Source of the DNA: Acidobacteriota bacterium | Lineage (GTDB): Bacteria; Acidobacteriota; Blastocatellia; Pyrinomonadales; Pyrinomonadaceae | Assembly: GCA_029777145.1 (NCBI GenBank) | Contig: JAKOSS010000460.1 | Span: forward strand, 1-14,652 | Length of the DNA: 14,652 bases | Direction: 5' to 3' | Part shown: one piece after another, positions 9,833 through 14,652 of the stretch | How the letters are laid out: each line of letters starts with the position of its first letter | How positions within the stretch are numbered: the stretch's first letter is position 1 | Notes under the pieces: model-generated | Database searches by the model: none | What the model was told of the DNA's origin: nothing | What the model saw: only the letters and a program-made list of their open reading frames with translations | Position numbers and translations under genes: made by a program

Positions 9833-10900
9833 ATGCCGAAACGCGGTCCCCTTTTTGTATTAATTCTTGCGTTATCAATCTTTGTCAGCAGCTGCATTTC
9901 ACCGAAGGACAAGGTCGAACGCGCCAAGCTCCTGAAAACGGAAAACGCCGAGACCTCGGAACTTCTCGCCAAGGTTAACAATCTGGCCCGGATCAACTCG
10001 ATGCGGGCGAAAATGGACCTTAAATTCGAGGACAATTCATACGCCGAGATCGGCGTCGCTGAAAAGTACAAAACGGCCGACGGCGAGGTCGTTGTGCAGC
10101 GCCCCGCGAATATCCTGCTCAAGGTTCAGATCCCGGTGATCAAATCGGACGTCGCGCAGATGACGTCGAACGGTTCGACGTTCAGGGTCGCGATCCTTCA
10201 GGACGGCGGCAGCGGCCGCTACAAGAAGTTCGTTATCGGCACCAATTCCGCCGATTATTCGCTGTTGCAGGAACAGGTGAACCAGACCGAATTGGACAAC
10301 GGTTCGGTGATCAAGCAGAACGTCAACGCGTTTGCGAATCTACGTCCGCAGCACTTTACCGACGCGATGCTCGTCCGCCCGATCGATACCGAGAACTACT
10401 CGTACGTCACAAGCACGATCTTTCAGGAAGAATACGATTTTACGGCGCCGAAGAAATCGCCGTTGAAATGGGTGCTGCGCGGCTACTATCTTTTGGACGA
10501 ATATTCCCGAACGTCCGACGGAATGATGAAGATCAAGCGCCGCTTCTGGTTCGACCGCGTCGGCGGGATCAGGCTTGCCCGGCAGCAGATATTTGACGAC
10601 CGCGGCGAGATCGACTCGGACATCGTCTATGGTCAGGAAGGGACGCTCGGTGAAGCCGGTGATTACCAGAACATGCCGCTTCAGATCGCGGTGACGCGTC
10701 CGAAAGAGAAATACAAGATGCGCCTGACCTACCAGACGCCGGAAGCCGTTTCGATCGGCAAGACGTACCCGGCGGCCGCATTCCAACTGGAGAACACGTG
10801 GGGTTTGCAGGAAGTTGATCTCGACAAGAAACTCGAAGAGGCGCGGGCGGAAAAAGGAAAGGTAAGCGGGCTGCAGAACGCGACGAAGGTGCAGCAGTGA
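9833..10900 (+). CDS. LolB/LolA-like outer-membrane lipoprotein (DUF4292-like)
   Basis: 355 residues from the ATG at 9833, chosen because it gives a classic lipoprotein signal: basic MPKRG, a hydrophobic core, then VSSC with the lipidated Cys at 21. An upstream in-frame ATG at 9749 would put 28 implausible residues before the signal. The mature part starts with a charged helix and then has LolA/LolB-fold style strands: [27 protein letters not shown], then MTSNG and KKFVIG. The C-terminal half is longer than in LolB and ends in a Lys/Glu-rich helix. Such proteins bind acyl chains of lipoproteins or lipids in the periplasm. No enzyme motif is seen. It lies 22 nt upstream of an ABC ATPase, suggesting joint function. 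Exact family is uncertain. Confidence 0.7.
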   Translation: MPKRGPLFVLILALSIFVSSCISPKDKVERAKLLKTENAETSELLAKVNNLARINSMRAKMDLKFEDNSYAEIGVAEKYKTADGEVVVQRPANILLKVQIPVIKSDVAQMTSNGSTFRVAILQDGGSGRYKKFVIGTNSADYSLLQEQVNQTELDNGSVIKQNVNAFANLRPQHFTDAMLVRPIDTENYSYVTSTIFQEEYDFTAPKKSPLKWVLRGYYLLDEYSRTSDGMMKIKRRFWFDRVGGIRLARQQIFDDRGEIDSDIVYGQEGTLGEAGDYQNMPLQIAVTRPKEKYKMRLTYQTPEAVSIGKTYPAAAFQLENTWGLQEVDLDKKLEEARAEKGKVSGLQNATKVQQ

Positions 10901-10922
10901 TCGCCGCCGTCCGTCACATTTG

Positions 10923-11597
10923 ATGAAAACGATTCTCGAAACCAGAAATCTCAAGAAGAGCTACAAGGTCGGCAAGATCGAAAATCCGGTCCTTCACGGC
11001 GTGGACATCGTGATCGAAGAAGGCGAGTTCGTCGCGATCATGGGCCCGTCGGGCTGCGGAAAATCGACGCTCCTGCACCTGCTGGGCGGACTTTTGAGTC
11101 CGACAAGCGGGTCGATCATCATCGACGGCGAGGATCTCGCGAAGGTCTCGGACGCGCAGCGGACCGACATCCGCCGCCGAAAGATCGGCTTTGTCTTCCA
11201 ACGTTTCAACCTGTTCCCGACGCTGACGGCCGAAGGAAATCTGAAACTTGCCGAAAAGATCCATCTCGGGCACAGCAAAACTCCGCCGGACAAGCGCCGC
11301 GAGGTTTTGCGGGTATTGAAGCTTGAGGATAAAATGCACCACAAGCCGCTCGAACTTTCCGGCGGCGAACAGCAGCGGGTGGCACTGGCGCGGGCGGTCA
11401 TCAATTCGCCGGCGATCATCCTCGCGGACGAACCGACGGGCAATCTCGATACCGAGAATTCCGAGATCGTGCTCAACATGTTCCGTGAGCTGAACCGAGA
11501 GTTCAAGCAGACGATCATCATGATCACGCACAATCCTGAAGCCGCGGCGGTCTGTTCTCGGATCATCCGGATGCGCGACGGTTTGGTAGTCAACTAA
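10923..11597 (+). CDS. ABC transporter ATPase, LolD/MacB type
   Basis: 224 residues from the ATG at 10923 (a TTG sits one codon upstream). All nucleotide-binding motifs are intact: Walker [10 protein letters not shown] at 41-49, Q-loop in [10 protein letters not shown], signature [14 protein letters not shown] from 145, Walker B ending [11 protein letters not shown] with Asp169-Glu170, and the H-loop His203 (THN). The DEPTGNLD string and the length are typical of the LolD/MacB/FtsE branch, which drives lipoprotein release or mechanotransmission rather than simple import. The usual FtsX/LolC/MacB permease partner is not encoded in the window; the neighbours are a LolB-like lipoprotein and LolA-like proteins. 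No Shine-Dalgarno is evident. Confidence 0.9.
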   Translation: MKTILETRNLKKSYKVGKIENPVLHGVDIVIEEGEFVAIMGPSGCGKSTLLHLLGGLLSPTSGSIIIDGEDLAKVSDAQRTDIRRRKIGFVFQRFNLFPTLTAEGNLKLAEKIHLGHSKTPPDKRREVLRVLKLEDKMHHKPLELSGGEQQRVALARAVINSPAIILADEPTGNLDTENSEIVLNMFRELNREFKQTIIMITHNPEAAAVCSRIIRMRDGLVVN

Positions 11598-11600
11598 TTT

Positions 11601-11669
11601 TAGATTTTTGATTTTGGATTTTGGATTTTTGTGGATGGTTCAGTCGTTCGAAATCCAAAATCCAAAATC
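11601..11669. repeat. Heptad-repeat palindrome with 19-bp perfect arms
   Basis: Left arm GATTTTGGATTTTGGATTT (11610-11628) and right arm AAATCCAAAATCCAAAATC (11651-11669) are perfect reverse complements around a 22-nt core. The unit is the GGATTTT heptad seen at 3923-4020. It starts just after the ABC gene stop and ends 11 nt before the ATG at 11681. It could form a stable RNA hairpin but has no T-run placed as in a standard terminator. Confidence 0.85.
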
Positions 11670-11680
11670 TAAATTCCAAA

Positions 11681-11980
11681 ATGGCCTTACGGGACATAGT
11701 GCTTTGGAAATATGAACGCGCCAGTTGGCAGTGGGATGTCCTGTGCCTGCTGATCGTGATGTTCATCTTCCTGACGCCGAAGGCATGGTTCGACCGGCCG
11801 GACCGGCTGGCAACGCAAAACGCGCGTTTGACCGTCAAACAGCAGGATTTTACGCCCGACCGCGCCGTACTTCAGTCAAGAGTCAGACAACTAAGCGGCA
11901 ATCAGAGTGCCGAGGTCGTCGAATGGCGCGAAGCGAAGAACGAAAAGGGCGAGCCGATCTACGAGATCGAGATAAGATGA
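11681..11980 (+). CDS. Small single-span membrane protein, unknown function
   Basis: 99 residues from the ATG at 11681; an in-frame ATG at 11621 lies inside the repeat and is unlikely. The N-terminus MALRDIVLWKYERASWQWD is basic and aromatic, followed by one transmembrane helix (about 19-36, DVLCLLIVMFIFLTP). A periplasmic or cytoplasmic tail of about 60 residues ends with alternating hydrophobic and acidic residues (YEIEIR), suggesting a terminal beta-strand. No catalytic motif is visible. By position it belongs with the Lol-like genes on either side and might be an accessory membrane factor. It resembles small acidobacterial proteins found in similar settings, from memory only. No Shine-Dalgarno is evident before the start. 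Confidence 0.7.
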   Translation: MALRDIVLWKYERASWQWDVLCLLIVMFIFLTPKAWFDRPDRLATQNARLTVKQQDFTPDRAVLQSRVRQLSGNQSAEVVEWREAKNEKGEPIYEIEIR

Positions 11981-12014
11981 ATCGTCGGATGATCCGATCG
12001 ATTTGGAGAAATTT

Positions 12015-12689
12015 ATGAAGTCAATCAAGTTCGCGATCGTGATTGCGGTCGCTTTCTTCATTTTCGCGCCTTCCGCGGCCAACGCTCAGATCAACGAGGT
12101 TCTCAAGCGCATGGACGAGCATTACAAAGCGCTCAAATCACTCAAGGCGGGGATTTCGCGCGAGGTTGTCAACGCCCAGCTCGGCGAGACGGACAGCTAT
12201 TCGGGTGACGTCGTGCTTCTTCCGGGCAAAGGGACAAAGCTCTCGGTGTTTCTCAAATGGACGAAACCGAAGGAAGAAATGCTGTCGGTCGTCAACGGCA
12301 AATATGCGCTTTACGTTCCCGGAATCAATCGCGCCTACACAGGAACTTCTGGTGACAAACGAGTCAAGGAAAAGGGCGGCAGCGCGCTTGAGTTGATGAG
12401 CCTTTCGAAACAGGACATTAAGGCGAAATACGATGCGGTGCAGACCGGATCGGCGAGTGTCGGCGGAACGGACACGTTGGGCTTGAGATTGACGCCGAAA
12501 GCGAAGGCGGAATACAAGTTCATCGACGTTTGGGTCGACGGAAACGGGATGCCGATCCAGATCAAGGTGACAAAGAACAACAACGACACCGACACGATCC
12601 GATTTTCAGGCATCAAGAAGAATGAAAAGATCGACGGCAGCGTTTTCAAGCTCAACATCCCGAAAGGAACGGAAGTCGTAAAAGGCTAG
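12015..12689 (+). CDS. LolA-like periplasmic lipoprotein-carrier protein, copy 1
   Basis: 224 residues from the ATG at 12015, supported by GGAGA 5 nt upstream; the in-frame TTG at 12003 would overlap that site. A Sec signal peptide ends ANA-Q (cleavage after residue 24). The mature protein has the LolA-like pattern of amphipathic strands: a helix INEVLKRMDEHYKALKSL, then VFLKWTKPKEEMLSVVNGKYALYVPG, then GLRLTPKAKAEY, and a C-terminal FKLNIPKGTEVV. LolA-fold proteins are half-barrels that shield acyl chains while carrying lipoproteins (or lipids) across the periplasm. The protein has no Cys and is soluble after cleavage. It is followed 76 nt later by a near twin. Cargo is unknown. Confidence 0.8.
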   Translation: MKSIKFAIVIAVAFFIFAPSAANAQINEVLKRMDEHYKALKSLKAGISREVVNAQLGETDSYSGDVVLLPGKGTKLSVFLKWTKPKEEMLSVVNGKYALYVPGINRAYTGTSGDKRVKEKGGSALELMSLSKQDIKAKYDAVQTGSASVGGTDTLGLRLTPKAKAEYKFIDVWVDGNGMPIQIKVTKNNNDTDTIRFSGIKKNEKIDGSVFKLNIPKGTEVVKG

Positions 12690-12765
12690 AAACCGACTTA
12701 ACCTTATTTTTCTTTCCCACACGCATCTGATCGGACTCGTGAGAGACGATCATCGGGGGAGATTT

Positions 12766-13440
12766 ATGAAAGCATTAAGATTAGCGATCGTCTTTGCGGT
12801 CGCTTTCTTTATTTTCACGCCAACCGCGGCGAACGCGCAGATCAACGCTGTTCTCAGGCGGATGGAGTCGCATTCCAAAAGTCTGAAGTCATTGAAGTGC
12901 GATATCCGTCGGGAAATCTACAATGCTCAACTCAAAGAGACCGACAATTATACGGGCGAGATGGTTTTTCGTCCCCGAAAGAACCGCGACTTCGATCTGC
13001 TGCTGACGTGGATGAAGCCGACGAGGGAGATCTTATCGGTGGTAAAGGGCAAATATGAACTATATGCTCCATTTATCAATCGCGTATACACCGGCAAACT
13101 GAGCGACAATCGCGTCAAAGTTCGAGGCGGCAGCGCAATCGAGTTCCTTAGTTTTACCCGGTCGGAAATCAAAGCGAAGTTCAACGTCTACATGCTCGGA
13201 CGGAAAAAAGTCGGACGCACAACGACAGTGGCGCTTCGGTTGAGTCCCAAAGATAAGTCTGACTTTCGGTTCGCGGAGGTCTGGATCGATCGACATGGGA
13301 TGCCGATCCAGATCAAGGTTACGAAAAACAATAACGACACCGACACGATTCGTTTTTCCGGAATCAAGAAGAACAGAAAGATCGACGGGAACCTTTTCAA
13401 ACTCAAAATTCCAAAGCGTACGGAAGTGGTCAGAGGCTAA
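12766..13440 (+). CDS. LolA-like periplasmic lipoprotein-carrier protein, copy 2 (tandem paralogue)
   Basis: 224 residues from the ATG at 12766, with GGGGGAGA just upstream; an in-frame GTG at 12739 lies before the ribosome site. The signal peptide ends ANA-Q as in copy 1. The two proteins align without gaps and by hand count share 137 of 224 residues (61%). Residues 178-203 are identical in both, while residues 61-90 and 131-165 diverge. Copy 2 has many more Arg/Lys substitutions (for example RPRKNRD and LGRKKVGR), so it is clearly more basic, and it carries Cys45. Some segments have more A/T-rich codons than copy 1. It probably arose by tandem duplication followed by specialisation, possibly for a different cargo or partner. 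Confidence 0.8.
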   Translation: MKALRLAIVFAVAFFIFTPTAANAQINAVLRRMESHSKSLKSLKCDIRREIYNAQLKETDNYTGEMVFRPRKNRDFDLLLTWMKPTREILSVVKGKYELYAPFINRVYTGKLSDNRVKVRGGSAIEFLSFTRSEIKAKFNVYMLGRKKVGRTTTVALRLSPKDKSDFRFAEVWIDRHGMPIQIKVTKNNNDTDTIRFSGIKKNRKIDGNLFKLKIPKRTEVVRG

Positions 13441-13471
13441 GTATGTCATCGATTTCAGCAATTTGTCGGCT

Positions 13472-13502
13472 CGGGGAATCAGGCCGGCATTTCGTTTCCC
13501 CG
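13472..13502. repeat. Short inverted repeat after the second LolA-like gene
   Basis: CGGGGAA (13472-13478) pairs with TTCCCCG (13496-13502) around a 17-nt loop. No T-run follows, so it is not a standard terminator; no other candidate is seen after this gene. Confidence 0.35.
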
Positions 13503-13504
13503 GA

Positions 13505-13600
13505 AGTCCGCACGAGGACCGCGGATCTGTGTTCGGCGCGGAAAGGCAAAGATTCCATCTGTTTTCTTCCGCGCAATCCTCGTCATCTGCGGCTAATTTG
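13505..13600. repeat. Degenerate palindromic intergenic repeat
   Basis: GCGCGGAA (13536-13543) pairs with TTCCGCGC (13567-13574). Outside it, CCGCACGAGGA (13508-13518) resembles the reverse complement of TCCTCGTCATCTGCGG (13577-13592) with a small gap. Read on the minus strand the right side is a CGCAGATGACG-type motif like the CGCAGAT repeats common between genes in several phyla (from memory). The 192-nt spacer 13441-13632 holds no convincing gene. Confidence 0.45.
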
Positions 13601-13632
13601 TTCCGGTGCAGTCGGGGTTATTCCCGCCTGAT

Positions 13633-13662
13633 TTGATAATCGCCGCCGCCAAAACTTATAAT
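13633..13662 (+). promoter_or_regulatory. Sigma70-like promoter for the radical SAM gene
   Basis: TTGATA (13633-13638, one mismatch to TTGACA) and a perfect TATAAT (13657-13662) are separated by 18 nt. Transcription would start near 13669, leaving a leader of about 28 nt before the ATG at 13697. It is the best promoter match noticed in the window. Confidence 0.6.
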
Positions 13663-13696
13663 TACGGTTTCGCCGAACCAAGCGATACCAGACAGT

Positions 13697-14652
13697 ATGC
13701 CGAAGGCCAGCAGTTTCAGTCGTTTCACGCGCGGGGTCCGTCACACGACCCGCGCCTTCATTTCGACCAAGCACCCGGTGCTCGTGCACATCGTGCCGAT
13801 GCGCCGCTGCAATCTTTCGTGCACATATTGCAACGAGTACGACAAGACGTCCGATCCGGTGCCGATCGACGTCATGCTCAAGCGGATCGACAAACTCGCC
13901 GAGTTCAACTCGTCGGTCATCACGATCTCCGGCGGCGAACCGATGATGCACCCCGAGATCTATGAGATCATCGCGCGGATCCGTCATCACGGGATGATCG
14001 CCGGACTGATCTCGAACGGATATTATTTCCAGCCCGAGAAGATCAAGAAACTCAACGAGGCGGGCCTCGACTACCTGCAGATCTCGATCGACAACGTCAC
14101 GCCCGACGAGGTCTCGAAGAAATCGCTGAAGGTTCTAGACGGCAAGCTCAAGAACCTCGCCGAACACGCGAAGTTCAAGGTCAACATCAATTCGGTCGTC
14201 GGCGGCGGAGTCTCGAATCCGGACGAGGCGCTGATCATCGCCAACCGCGCCCGCGAACTCGGATTCTCGTCGACGGTCGGCGTCATTCACGACGGCGACG
14301 GCTTGTTCAAAGGCCTGACCGAGCGCGACAAGGAAGTCTATTACGAGATCAAGAGCAAGGGCGCGCTTTCGTACGCCCGCTGGAACTGGTTTCAGGACGA
14401 ACTTGTCGAAGGCAAGACCTACGAATGGCGCTGCCGCGCCGGCGCCCGCTATCTCTACATCTGCGAGGACGGACTCGTCCATTGGTGCTCGCAGCAGCGT
14501 GGAACGCCGGGAACTCCGCTCCTCGAATACACCCGCGGCGACATGGAGCGCGAATACCACACCGAAAAATGGTGCGCCGATACCTGCACGATCCAGTGCG
14601 TCCATCAGGTCGGCCATCTCGACGCCTGGCGCGATCCGCAGATCTCGCTCGC
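13697..14652 (+). CDS. Radical SAM protein with C-terminal six-cysteine SPASM-like region, 3'-partial
   Basis: The reading frame opens at 13640 after a stop, and the first usable start is the ATG at 13697; it runs off the window with 318 residues visible. The radical SAM cluster motif C38-NLS-C42-TY-C45 follows [10 protein letters not shown], and the GGEP motif is at 79-82, with later SNGYYF and LQISIDN segments typical of the SAM-binding barrel. Six more cysteines, C246, C256, C264, C293, C297 and C301, form a C-terminal group compatible with an auxiliary [4Fe-4S] cluster as in SPASM/twitch domains. Such enzymes modify peptides, cofactors or lipids; the substrate cannot be told. No precursor peptide gene is seen beside it, and no clear Shine-Dalgarno is present. 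Confidence 0.88.
   Translation, partial: MPKASSFSRFTRGVRHTTRAFISTKHPVLVHIVPMRRCNLSCTYCNEYDKTSDPVPIDVMLKRIDKLAEFNSSVITISGGEPMMHPEIYEIIARIRHHGMIAGLISNGYYFQPEKIKKLNEAGLDYLQISIDNVTPDEVSKKSLKVLDGKLKNLAEHAKFKVNINSVVGGGVSNPDEALIIANRARELGFSSTVGVIHDGDGLFKGLTERDKEVYYEIKSKGALSYARWNWFQDELVEGKTYEWRCRAGARYLYICEDGLVHWCSQQRGTPGTPLLEYTRGDMEREYHTEKWCADTCTIQCVHQVGHLDAWRDPQISL

Noticed and set aside
11598..11669. Palindrome after the ABC gene as an intrinsic terminator
   Set aside because: The stem is A+T-rich and no T-run follows the right arm, so it does not fit a plus-strand terminator; it matches the repeat family at 3923-4020 instead.
13443..13636. Short plus-strand frames between the second LolA-like gene and the radical SAM gene
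   Set aside because: They lie over degenerate palindromes and the promoter, lack ribosome sites, and give low-quality Ser/Arg-rich translations.

Overview
The window reads as one dense, plus-strand stretch of a Gram-negative, aerobic bacterium's chromosome (moderately high G+C coding DNA, A+T-rich spacers). Gene order and protein style (ActC-D-E-F, then a small EPRLQ-type membrane protein, a SCO protein and a caa3 oxidase) suggest Acidobacteriota, perhaps Blastocatellia/Pyrinomonadaceae. That placement is inferred from gene content alone.

Region 1 (1-9717) is a respiratory operon that enters from upstream. It encodes the end of alternative complex III: actC (5'-truncated by the window edge), actD, actE (monohaem lipoprotein cytochrome c) and actF. 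A single-span hypothetical protein follows, then a SCO copper chaperone and the four subunits of a caa3-type cytochrome c oxidase: coxB with a fused cytochrome c domain, an A2-type coxA with the YSHPxVY signature, coxC with a long hydrophilic insertion, and small coxD. Together they would pass electrons from quinol through ActB/ActE haems to the CoxB haem c, CuA and the haem a/a3-CuB centre, reducing O2. Most junctions are 15 nt or less or overlap, but four spacers (actC-actD, actF-hypothetical, coxA-coxC, and later the ABC gene-hypothetical) are filled by palindromic repeats. A clear intrinsic terminator follows coxD.

Region 2 (9833-13440) looks like an envelope lipid/lipoprotein trafficking module: a LolB/DUF4292-like lipoprotein, a LolD/MacB-type ABC ATPase without a permease in the window, a 99-residue single-span protein, and two tandem 224-residue LolA-like periplasmic proteins that are about 61% identical by hand count. 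No LolC/E-type permease is visible.

Region 3 (13441-14652) holds a gene-free spacer with degenerate palindromes, a good sigma70-like promoter, and the start of a radical SAM protein with a C-terminal six-cysteine (SPASM-like) region. That protein runs off the right edge.

The least explained signal is the set of palindromic spacers. In three of them the last repeat arm ends 10-11 nt before the next start codon, and those starts lack a clear Shine-Dalgarno sequence.
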